A DNA stretch of 64,000 bases, taken from positions 248,001 through 312,000 of the forward strand of contig CAXXWF010000001.1 of assembly GCA_963665865.2 (NCBI GenBank), given 5' to 3'. Both the position numbers and the translations under genes were made by a program. Shown here in pieces: positions 34,401 through 42,519 of the stretch (position 1 is the stretch's first letter; each line of letters opens with the position of its first letter). This DNA is from PHAA01 sp963665865 (GTDB lineage Bacteria > Bacillota > Syntrophomonadia > Syntrophomonadales > Syntrophomonadaceae). The notes below the pieces were generated by a model. It did not search any database. It worked only from the letters and a program-made list of their open reading frames with translations, and was not told the DNA's origin.

Positions 34401-35756
34401 GTGGGGACATTGTTTGGAACAGATGGAGTTAGGGGAATAGCTAATGTGGAACTTACGCCAGAACTGGCGTTTAACCTGGGTAGAGCAGGCAGTTACGTTT
34501 TGGCCATGCAGGATACTACTGCGCGGCCACGCATAATGGTGGGCAAAGACACTCGGGTATCAGGAGACATGCTGGAAGCAGCGCTGATTGCCGGGATCTG
34601 TTCAACCGGTGCCGATGTATTGACGGTAGGGGTCATACCCACTCCAGCCGTGGCTTACCTAACTGAAAAATATAATGCCTCCTGCGGTATCGTCATATCC
34701 GCTTCCCATAACCCGGTAGAAGACAATGGTATTAAGTTTTTCGGTCCCAATGGCTATAAGTTACCGGACGAAATCGAAGCCGAAATAGAAAGACTGCTAA
34801 TCGAAGGTACTGCCAACTTAAGTCGCCCGCAGGGAAAAGAAGTAGGTCGGGTTTACGATGTCGAAGAAGCATTAAACCGTTACCTTGATTATCTGGTTTC
34901 ATGCTATACAGCCTCGGAACAACTGCATGACATATCGGTAGTAGTAGACTGTGCCAATGGTGCCGCCTACAAAGCAGGACCCCGGTTGTGGAGCCGTCTA
35001 GGTGCCAGGGTTATCGCCCTAAACAATAACCCCAATGGCGTTAATATTAATGACCGCTGCGGTTCGACCTATACCGAAGGGCTGAAACGAGCGGTACTAC
35101 ATTTCAAAGCTGATGTTGGCATCGCCTATGACGGGGATGCGGATCGCTGTATCGTCATTGACGAATGTGGCAACGAAACCGACGGAGACCATCTTATGGT
35201 TATTTGTGCTCTGGATATGCAGCGCCGCGGCCAGCTCAATCCTTCTTCAGTGGTAGCCACGATTATGAGCAATATTGGTCTTAATATTGCCCTGCGCCGC
35301 GAAAACGTTATTGTAGAAAGCTGTAAAGTCGGGGATAGATATGTGCTGGAAAAAATGAAAGAAACCGGTGCCATTCTGGGTGGTGAACAGTCCGGTCATA
35401 TCATATTTTTGGAACACGCTACCACCGGTGACGGACTTTTGACCTCACTTAAACTGGTTGAAGTAATGAAAAGAACCGGGCTGCCCCTGTCACAGCTGGC
35501 CCGGGAGATGGAAAAACAGCCTCAGCTGCTGGTAAACATCCGCTTGGAAGATAAAGATACAATCCTGTCTCATGATCTGGTAACCGTGGCCATGAGCCGG
35601 GCGGAAACCAAACTTGGCGAAATGGGTAAATTGGTGGTTAGACCTTCCGGGACTGAGCCTCTGGTTAGGATTATGGCTCAGGGACCGCAGCAGTATTTAC
35701 TTGAGGAGGTGATAGCAGAGATTAGCGAGGCTATTAAACAGGTTCAGGAGATTTAA
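34401..35756 (+). CDS. glmM: phosphoglucosamine mutase GlmM
   Basis: Converts glucosamine-6-phosphate to glucosamine-1-phosphate for cell wall precursors. The 451-residue protein starts MGTLFGTDGVRGIAN, has the phosphoserine loop VISASHNPVEDNGIKFFG, the metal site YDGDADRC, the sugar motif GGEQSGHI and the C-terminal RPSGTEPLVR. The GTG at 34401 is 8 bases after GGAGG (34388-34392); an ATG at 34386 lies before that site. Its TAA stop at 35754-35756 supplies the A upstream of the glmS ribozyme cleavage point. Confidence 0.95.
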   Translation: MGTLFGTDGVRGIANVELTPELAFNLGRAGSYVLAMQDTTARPRIMVGKDTRVSGDMLEAALIAGICSTGADVLTVGVIPTPAVAYLTEKYNASCGIVISASHNPVEDNGIKFFGPNGYKLPDEIEAEIERLLIEGTANLSRPQGKEVGRVYDVEEALNRYLDYLVSCYTASEQLHDISVVVDCANGAAYKAGPRLWSRLGARVIALNNNPNGVNINDRCGSTYTEGLKRAVLHFKADVGIAYDGDADRCIVIDECGNETDGDHLMVICALDMQRRGQLNPSSVVATIMSNIGLNIALRRENVIVESCKVGDRYVLEKMKETGAILGGEQSGHIIFLEHATTGDGLLTSLKLVEVMKRTGLPLSQLAREMEKQPQLLVNIRLEDKDTILSHDLVTVAMSRAETKLGEMGKLVVRPSGTEPLVRIMAQGPQQYLLEEVIAEISEAIKQVQEI

Positions 35757-35940
35757 GCGCCTGACCCGGTCAATTGCTGAGCAGTACCGGGTGACGAGGT
35801 GGGGGTTTATCGAGAAAGATCGGCGGGTACCCCCCGGTGTCCTACCATCGTTAGCATAGCTACAAAACGAATAGCAATATTCGCAATAAAAAACTATGCA
35901 GGTAGAATGGACTTCCATTTGAATTTAATGCTAACCACCA
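35757..35940 (+). ncRNA. glmS ribozyme (glucosamine-6-phosphate riboswitch)
   Basis: Self-cleaving RNA that cuts the glmS message when glucosamine-6-phosphate is high. It begins GCGCC (35757), has the P2 pairing around ACCCGG / CCGGGT (35764-35794), the conserved core GACGAGG and GGGTTTATCGA, and CGGCGGGTACCCCCCGG (35831-35847), then the 3' P4 region with AATGGACTTCC. The family cleaves between A(-1) and G(+1), here A35756/G35757. The 3' boundary is approximate. Confidence 0.93.
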
Positions 35941-35974
35941 TTTCCAAATATACACTTATGGGGGAATAATATTA

Positions 35975-37792
35975 ATGTGTGGAATTATGGGCTATATCGG
36001 CAGCAATAATGCGGTGCCGGTAATTATAGATGGACTGAGTAAGCTCGAATACCGGGGCTATGACTCAGCCGGAATTGCCATATATAAAGAGGGACAACTG
36101 AATATAACCAAGAAGCAAGGCCGCCTGACTGAGATGGTCGCGGCTCTGGGAGAAATACCAACTTCCCATATAGGCATCGGGCATACCCGCTGGGCTACGC
36201 ACGGGATACCCAGCGATGCCAACTCTCACCCCCATGCTGATTGTACCGGACGTATCGCTCTGGTGCACAATGGGATTATTGAAAACTATGCCAGCTTACG
36301 CAAAGAGCTGATCATGGAAGGTCACGATTTCATATCTGAGACCGATACCGAAGTAATGGTACATTTGATAGAAAAATATTATCAGGGTTCCCTGGAAGAT
36401 GCAATGCGCCAGGCCCTTGGTTACGTCCATGGATCCTTTGCGGTCGTTGCCATATCTGCCGATGAACCCGACCAAATTGTGGCTGCCAAAAAGGCCAGTC
36501 CTATGATAGTCGGCCTGGGTGAAGGCGAGAATTTTCTAGCCTCAGATATCCCCGCTATAATAGGAAAAACTAAAAGAGTATATATCATCGAGGATGACGA
36601 ATTCGTGGTAATAAAAAGTAATTCGGTAGCGATTAGCGATTTTGCTGGCAACCCGATAGTAAAAGAGATATTTGAGGTAACTTGGGATGTCGAAGCGGCC
36701 GAAAAGGGCGGCTTTGAACATTTTATGCTCAAAGAAATCCATGAACAGCCCACTGCCCTGCGAGAGACCCTGCGGGGGAATATAAAGAATAATATGGTCG
36801 ATCTCAGCGAAATGGACATCGATGATATATTTGCCGAAGCGCAAAAGATATACATCGTGGCCTGCGGGACTGCTTATCATGCTGGTCTGGTGGGGCGTAA
36901 CATTATCGAGAAATTGGCTCAGATTTCGGTTGAGACTGACATTGCCTCTGAATTCCGATATCGTGATGTTCTCTGGCAGGCCAATTCCGTAATGATCGTA
37001 ATCAGCCAATCCGGAGAAACTGCCGATACCATTGCCGTCCTGCGCGAGGCTAAACGTAACGGTATCAAAGTGCTGGCAGTAACCAATGTAGTAGGCAGTT
37101 CCATAGCCCGTGAAGCCGACCGGGTCATATACACTCACGCTGGCCCGGAAATCGCTGTAGCCTCCACCAAAGCTTACTCAACTCAGCTGCTGGTTATGTA
37201 TCTGCTGGGTTTGCATCTGGCTCGGGTAAGAGAAACGTGCAGCCTTGCTGAGCTGCGCGAATTGGCTAATGAGATCAGCCAGATTGATAAACTGGTGGAA
37301 GAAGTATTAACCCAGCAGGACAACATCATGAATCTGGCCGAAAAATATCAGGGAGTTCAGGATACCTTTTTCCTAGGCCGCGGATTTGACTATGCCGTAG
37401 CCATGGAGGGAGCCCTGAAATTGAAAGAAATATCCTATGTGCATGCTGAGGCCTATGCCGCCGGCGAACTAAAACACGGCCCCCTGGCCCTGATAGACGT
37501 TGGAGTCCCGGTACTCGCCCTGCTTACTCAGGATAACCTGGTGGAGAAAACTATGTCCAACATTAAAGAAGTAAAAGCGCGCGGAGCAGTAGTGGTAGCA
37601 ATCTGCAAGGAAAATATGCAGGAAGCCTGCCAGGAATGCGATGAGCAAATACTTCTGCCCAATGTGCATTCCATCCTAGCACCGATGGTATCAGTAGTTC
37701 CTCTGCAAATATTCTCTTACTACATGGCTATTTTCAGAGGGGCTGATGTTGATAAGCCCAGGAATCTGGCGAAGAGTGTTACTGTGGAGTAA
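35975..37792 (+). CDS. glmS: glutamine-fructose-6-phosphate aminotransferase GlmS
   Basis: Makes glucosamine-6-phosphate from fructose-6-phosphate and glutamine. The 605-residue protein has the N-terminal nucleophile Cys2 (MCGIMGYIG), the glutaminase motifs GIGHTRWATHG and HNGIIENY, two SIS sugar-binding domains (SQSGETADT, STKAYSTQ) and the C-terminal KSVTVE. Controlled by the ribozyme just upstream. Together with glmM it gives two consecutive steps of UDP-GlcNAc synthesis. Confidence 0.96.
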   Translation: MCGIMGYIGSNNAVPVIIDGLSKLEYRGYDSAGIAIYKEGQLNITKKQGRLTEMVAALGEIPTSHIGIGHTRWATHGIPSDANSHPHADCTGRIALVHNGIIENYASLRKELIMEGHDFISETDTEVMVHLIEKYYQGSLEDAMRQALGYVHGSFAVVAISADEPDQIVAAKKASPMIVGLGEGENFLASDIPAIIGKTKRVYIIEDDEFVVIKSNSVAISDFAGNPIVKEIFEVTWDVEAAEKGGFEHFMLKEIHEQPTALRETLRGNIKNNMVDLSEMDIDDIFAEAQKIYIVACGTAYHAGLVGRNIIEKLAQISVETDIASEFRYRDVLWQANSVMIVISQSGETADTIAVLREAKRNGIKVLAVTNVVGSSIAREADRVIYTHAGPEIAVASTKAYSTQLLVMYLLGLHLARVRETCSLAELRELANEISQIDKLVEEVLTQQDNIMNLAEKYQGVQDTFFLGRGFDYAVAMEGALKLKEISYVHAEAYAAGELKHGPLALIDVGVPVLALLTQDNLVEKTMSNIKEVKARGAVVVAICKENMQEACQECDEQILLPNVHSILAPMVSVVPLQIFSYYMAIFRGADVDKPRNLAKSVTVE

Positions 37793-37816
37793 TAAAATTT
37801 TTACTAAAGAGAGAGC

Positions 37817-38290
37817 TGTTGACGGCCAATATAGTTCTGAACAAGCCAATATAGTTCTAAACAAGATAATATAGTTCTGAACAAATAACGCTTACTATTT
37901 AAAATGAAGTTTTATTTATTAGAATAATATCTGAGTAATTTAAAAAGTTTGAGAAAAACAGTCCACCGCTATATTAATGTTCGGTGGGCTGTTGTTATAA
38001 GTGAAGCTCATTAATATCCTCATCGATTATGCCCACGTTGAAAAGACTATTCAACCACCAAATTTCACTTTTCGCATAAAGTCTAAGTTATTTAGAAATT
38101 CCTTCGCATGAGATATAACCAAAAGGTCTTCATCCGTAAAATCTTCAGAATTAAAGGCAAATTGTATCTCATCCTCATCAGTTGAAGCTGCAGCTATAAA
38201 ATATTCCAGAGTATAACCATATAGATTGGCAAGCTCTTGAAGTACCCCCAGCCCTATAGGCCTTGTTTAGAACTATATTGGCAGTCAACA
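37817..38290. mobile_element. 474-bp mini-transposon (IS21-like ends) with 5-bp target duplication
   Basis: The ends TGTTGAC...GTCAACA carry 28-base terminal inverted repeats (37817-37844 and 38263-38290) matching at 26 of 28 positions. The left end continues with two more 20-base tandem copies of the CAATATAGTTCTGAACAA unit (to 37884). AGAGC at 37812-37816 is repeated at 38291-38295 as a target duplication. TG...CA ends and subterminal tandem repeats resemble IS21-family architecture. No transposase is inside; instead it holds a gene fragment (38051-38254) and a stem-loop at 37958-37992. Confidence 0.8.
38051..38254 (-). pseudogene. C-terminal fragment of an XRE-type regulator gene
   Basis: Read on the minus strand, a 67-codon open segment ending at TGA (38053-38051) encodes LQELANLYGYTLEYFI followed by an acidic stretch, QFAFNSEDFTDEDL and EFLNNLDFMRKV. 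This is the typical region after the helix-turn-helix of XRE regulators that partner with ImmA/IrrE proteins. The DNA-binding part is missing; the homology stops about 8 bases from the right terminal repeat of the mini-transposon. It is a broken remnant, not expressed as a working repressor. Confidence 0.65.
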
Positions 38291-38315
38291 AGAGCTGATA
38301 AAACAAAATTAAGTT

Positions 38316-38384
38316 GGTAACTGAAAAATTATGATGGTAACTGAGATGTAAAATTGGTAACTGGATTAATTTAGTTAGTAACTG
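38316..38384. repeat. four tandem GGTAACTG units at 20-base spacing
   Basis: GGTAACTG occurs at 38316-38323, 38336-38343 and 38356-38363, with AGTAACTG at 38377-38384. The regular 20-21 base period equals that of the repeats inside the neighbouring mini-transposon, but the sequence differs. It may be the end of a second, decayed insertion sequence. Confidence 0.65.
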
Positions 38385-38386
38385 AA

Positions 38387-38424
38387 AACAACCCATCTGT
38401 AAAACTATGGATGGGTTGTTTTTT
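38387..38424 (+). terminator. strong terminator downstream of the GGTAACTG repeats
   Basis: AACAACCCATC (38387-38397) pairs with GATGGGTTGTT (38410-38420) over a 12-base loop and runs into TTTT. From here to 38628 the sequence is AT-rich with no gene or repeat that I can name. Confidence 0.82.
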
Positions 38425-38628
38425 GCTTAATATAAAATCTCAAATAAAAACCTAACGGTTTATAATTACAAAGCTTTTTAAGCCCTCTGAACGAATAAAT
38501 TAACTTAAAGTAAAAATTATGATAATTCAACTTAAAAGGAATTTAATAATCAGAAAAGGATTTAATTTATAATTAGGTTTCCTCCAATACCATGGCACAT
38601 TGAAACGGTTTTACCGAATATTAGATAG

Positions 38629-39354
38629 TTATTCCTCCCATGCAGGCGTATAATTGCTCATATAATCAAGCTTGCTGTCATTTAAGAGCTTTTTCATTTC
38701 TCTCCAATATGGCATGTAAATATCCATCAGCGCAATAAAGTCTGCACCATGGTTTCTCTCTTTCAAATGCACTAGTTCATGAAGAATTACATAATCCAAA
38801 CACTCGAGAGGCTTTTTCGCAAGTTGGAGATTAAGCCATATCTTTTTTTTGTTTACACTACAGGTGCCCCAGCGCGTGGTCATGTATTTTGTCTGCCACG
38901 AATCGCAATATAGGCTGGTAGCATCTTCCCACTTTGGCAGACGTTTTTCAATCTCTGCTTTCAGTAAGGATCTATACCATTCATTGACATAGTTTTCTCG
39001 TTGTTTGGGCGTACTCTCTTTCCTAACAGTAAGGATAGCCTTGTCGCCCTCAAGCTGGATCGAATTACCCTTATAGCTGTAATCAACCTGTAAATAATAC
39101 TGTTTCCCCCAAACATAGAGCGTTTCTCCAGAGACAAATTGCCTCTCGCTCTGGCGCGGCTGATCTGCAAATTTATCTTGCTGTTTTTTTATCCAGCCAA
39201 TTTTCAGGCGAATAAACATTTTGATGCTTTCATCACTTACGGCAATAGGCACCGAAATGCGCACAGCCCCATCTGGCGGCAGAACCGACAGATGCATATT
39301 CTTTATATTCTTTTTCACTACCTCAACATTAATATTTGCTATAGTTATGTGCAT
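38629..39354 (-). CDS. YgjP-type zinc metallopeptidase of the restriction operon
   Basis: A 241-residue protein of the YgjP/DUF45 metallopeptidase group, with the zinc motif HELVHLKERNHGADF near residue 190 and the preceding TRWGTCSVNKKKIWLN. Such genes are commonly the last gene of type I restriction operons, where their job is unknown. Its ATG overlaps the hsdR stop by one base (TGATG), so it is translated with the restriction subunit. Confidence 0.88.
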   Translation of the reverse strand: MHITIANINVEVVKKNIKNMHLSVLPPDGAVRISVPIAVSDESIKMFIRLKIGWIKKQQDKFADQPRQSERQFVSGETLYVWGKQYYLQVDYSYKGNSIQLEGDKAILTVRKESTPKQRENYVNEWYRSLLKAEIEKRLPKWEDATSLYCDSWQTKYMTTRWGTCSVNKKKIWLNLQLAKKPLECLDYVILHELVHLKERNHGADFIALMDIYMPYWREMKKLLNDSKLDYMSNYTPAWEE

Positions 39355-42300
39355 CAGTATTCCTCTTGTTCTACGACGATTTTGAACAGTCTTTCCACTT
39401 CGCCATCATCTTTTAAAATTTTAAAAAGTTCTTTTTTGATTCGGTTTTCTTTCACGGGATTATTTCTAAAGCCATCCAACTTTCCCCGAAGAACCGCCTC
39501 ATGCAGTTTAATAGCCAATACCTCGTCACAACGGGTGTTATCGTAGAACGCGCGCATCGCTCCGCTATGTCTGATTGACTGCGGATAGGCGTTGTTTTCC
39601 TCAGGTTTGGCGACATTCTTAGCCAGCTCAACATATCTGTCAAGCATACCCTTATAGGCTATAACCCCCTTTTTACGCTCGGCAATCAATTCCTCTAAAA
39701 CTGTGGACATATTAGCGTAGTACTTAGGGTTTACGACTTGTCGTTCAATAATTTTTTTGCGAATATTGTTTTCAATGGCCTCCGCTGCGCTTTCCTGACT
39801 GCGCTCGTTGCCTTCTTCACCTTTCAGCTTGGACTCTTGAGCTAAGATGAAATCAAGTAATGTAAAATCGTCGAATTCGCCAATTTTTCTGCTGTCCTCC
39901 GCGGCAATATAATTATCAATCAGATAGCGCATACCTGGTTCGTATTGTTTTAGATCAATAAAGTCTGCGCTTGCCCGCCCGATGGTTTCACGCAGCGAAA
40001 CGAAAAATTCTACTTTGGCAGCAATGGCAGCTTGTTCGCTCTGTGAATAACCGGCTGTGCTCATATCAGGCTTGATTTCCGCATACGCTCGCACCAGTCT
40101 ACCAACCAAGCGATACAATCTTTCACGGCTTCTGGCAAAAGTTTCATCAATTCCGAGATCGAGACCGTTTTCACCACAGAAATATCGTGCATAGCTAAGT
40201 TCGTCCTTAGGAGGTTCGGCACCCTCGCACAGTTCCTCTAGTTCGTCCAAGGTATCATTCAAATAACTTTTGGCCTCAACTACGCGATTTTTTAAGACCT
40301 CGGCTATATCATCCTCGTCATAATCCGCGAATGCCCCCGAAGTGTATTTTGTCATTGCATGGTTCAAATCTCCGAATAATTCTTTATAGTCAATAATATA
40401 ACCAAAATCCTTGTCTTCGCCGTCCAGTCTGTTTACGCGGCAAATCGCCTGAAACAGTCCGTGATCATGCATTGTTTTGTCGATATATAAATAGGTGCAT
40501 GGTGGAGCATCAAAGCCAGTTAAAAGCTTGTTTACCGCAATCAGAAGCCGCATATTCGCGGGCTCTTCAACAAATTTACGCTTGGCCTCTGTTTCAAAAT
40601 CATCAACTTTCTTTGCGATATTTTCTTTCGATACATCAGAATGGGGATCAATGCCGATCATTCGCAAGTATGCCTCATATTTTTCAAAGGCTTCAGTTTC
40701 TTCGTCCTGACTGACTGTTTCCGTTCTGACGTCACCAGGCTGCGGCATGTAGGAGGTGATAATGGCGCATTTTTTAAAGTTCTTTGATTGAAATATCTCA
40801 TAATACTTGCAAGCCGAATAAATGGTTCCGGCAACCAAAATGGCATTTCCGTTTCCCTCTATCAGGCGCTGCTTAGTCTCCATATCAAAAATAATGTCAT
40901 TAGCGATTTTCTCTAACCGCGAGCGAGAGCTGAATACTTTTTGCAGATTTCCCCAGTGGGATTTCAGTTTTGCCTTGGCTCTTGGCATCAGCCCAACGGT
41001 CTTTATATCAAACCATGCGTCAATTTTATTTTGGGAGGTAATGTCCTGTGGAATTTCCCGTGCCTCATAGCGCAGGTCAAGTACCACGCCATCGCGCACG
41101 CCCTCGTCATATTTGTAGGTGTGGATATAGCCGCCAAACACAGCAATGCTGGATGTGCGGTCAAGCTCATTTTTGTCCTTTTTCAAAAGTGGTGTGCCTG
41201 TAAAACCTACAAATAGCGCTTTAGGCAGAATGGCTTTCATCGCCTTATGTAGTTTGCCGGACTGTGTTCTGTGGCACTCGTCGACGAACACATAAAAATC
41301 GCCCTTTGCTTCAAAACCCGCAGGGAGAGAAGCATATAGGTCTTCGATATATTTATCATAATCAAGGTCGGAGACTTCGCCACCGCGCCTGCCAAATTTA
41401 TGTACCAATGAGCATATAAGCCTATCGTCGTAGGAATTCAAGCGATTTATTAAATCTTTGCCGCTCTTTGTGCGCTCGATTTTTTCCTCAACGCCGACAT
41501 AGGTCTTCTCAATGTTTTCGTCAAGCTCCTCACGGTCGGTGACGATCAGTACGCGAGCATTGGGGCTGTTTGCCAACATCCATTTGGAAAGCCAAACCAT
41601 GGTCAACGATTTGCCACTACCTTGGGTATGCCAGATAATACCACCTTTTTTCTTTTCGAGGAGCCGCTTTTCCGTCCGTTTTACGCCGTAGTACTGATTG
41701 TATCGGCAGACTTTTTTTTTGCCTTTATCAAATACGATAAAATTGTGGATGATGTCCAGCAGGCGCTTTTTATAGAACAAAGCAAAAAGCTGCCTTTCCA
41801 GATTTCCTACAATATCCTTGCATTCTTCTTCTATGAGCAGGTCGGTTTCATACCGCTCATCCGAATTTTCACGGTAGCCGTCGTCTTTCCATCCTAAATA
41901 ATACTTTTCCGGCGTGCCGATAGCTCCGTAGCGCAGTCCCTCGCTGTCATTTCCTGCTAGGACAAGCTGTACGGTGGTGAAAAAGTTTTCGATAAAATGC
42001 TCCCGTTGATTGGTGAGATTTTGACGAATGCCGTTTGATACAGAAACGGTACTCTTCTTAAGCTCCAAGATAGCGATAGCGATGCCGTTGATGTAAATGA
42101 CGATATCCGGTCGCTTGGTATTATTGCCGACAATGGTGACCTCCTCGGCGAATGTAAAATGGGTCTCCGTCGGAGCATCGAAGTCGATAAAATAGACTGT
42201 CTTTTCCGATTCATTGGGACTTTCACTTACTTTAGCGCCGTATTTCAAAAGGGTATAGACATTGTGATTGGCAGAATAGAGCCCCTGCTGCATATTGCCC

Positions 42301-42506
42301 GCAGCACGAACCAGCTTGTCAATGGCGCGGTCGGTGAGCTTTTCAGAATAGCCCCGCTTAAGGAGATATGCCTTTAATCTGCCAACATCAATGTTTTTAT
42401 TCTCGCTGTCGTGCAGATCACCAATATATGTATAATTCAGTTTATCGTGAAAGAACCGTATCACCCTGTTTTGGGTTTTTCTTTCGGCGTCTCCGATATT
42501 GGGCAT
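39354..42506 (-). CDS. hsdR: type I restriction enzyme R subunit
   Basis: Motor and nuclease subunit, 1050 residues. The N-terminal nuclease part shows the D...ExK core in RPDIVIYINGIAIAILELKK. The translocase has Walker A in IIWHTQGSGKSLTM, the DECHRTQSG box (a DEAD variant), FTGTPLL and the later ITSYMPQ and INKLLTGFDAPP motifs. The C-terminal helical region joins the MTase core. The ATG at 42506 follows AAAGGAGGT; seven extra in-frame codons upstream overlap that site. Intact, no frameshift seen. Confidence 0.93.
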   Translation of the reverse strand: MPNIGDAERKTQNRVIRFFHDKLNYTYIGDLHDSENKNIDVGRLKAYLLKRGYSEKLTDRAIDKLVRAAGNMQQGLYSANHNVYTLLKYGAKVSESPNESEKTVYFIDFDAPTETHFTFAEEVTIVGNNTKRPDIVIYINGIAIAILELKKSTVSVSNGIRQNLTNQREHFIENFFTTVQLVLAGNDSEGLRYGAIGTPEKYYLGWKDDGYRENSDERYETDLLIEEECKDIVGNLERQLFALFYKKRLLDIIHNFIVFDKGKKKVCRYNQYYGVKRTEKRLLEKKKGGIIWHTQGSGKSLTMVWLSKWMLANSPNARVLIVTDREELDENIEKTYVGVEEKIERTKSGKDLINRLNSYDDRLICSLVHKFGRRGGEVSDLDYDKYIEDLYASLPAGFEAKGDFYVFVDECHRTQSGKLHKAMKAILPKALFVGFTGTPLLKKDKNELDRTSSIAVFGGYIHTYKYDEGVRDGVVLDLRYEAREIPQDITSQNKIDAWFDIKTVGLMPRAKAKLKSHWGNLQKVFSSRSRLEKIANDIIFDMETKQRLIEGNGNAILVAGTIYSACKYYEIFQSKNFKKCAIITSYMPQPGDVRTETVSQDEETEAFEKYEAYLRMIGIDPHSDVSKENIAKKVDDFETEAKRKFVEEPANMRLLIAVNKLLTGFDAPPCTYLYIDKTMHDHGLFQAICRVNRLDGEDKDFGYIIDYKELFGDLNHAMTKYTSGAFADYDEDDIAEVLKNRVVEAKSYLNDTLDELEELCEGAEPPKDELSYARYFCGENGLDLGIDETFARSRERLYRLVGRLVRAYAEIKPDMSTAGYSQSEQAAIAAKVEFFVSLRETIGRASADFIDLKQYEPGMRYLIDNYIAAEDSRKIGEFDDFTLLDFILAQESKLKGEEGNERSQESAAEAIENNIRKKIIERQVVNPKYYANMSTVLEELIAERKKGVIAYKGMLDRYVELAKNVAKPEENNAYPQSIRHSGAMRAFYDNTRCDEVLAIKLHEAVLRGKLDGFRNNPVKENRIKKELFKILKDDGEVERLFKIVVEQEEY

Positions 42507-42519
42507 AGGGCTACCTCCT

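Noticed and set aside
36542..37138. A 198-codon open frame on the minus strand
   Set aside because: It is antisense to glmS, whose domains are intact and continuous.
37825..37884. Three 20-base repeats that could suggest a CRISPR array
   Set aside because: The units are directly abutting with no spacers and one matches the terminal inverted repeat of the mini-transposon; no cas gene is present.
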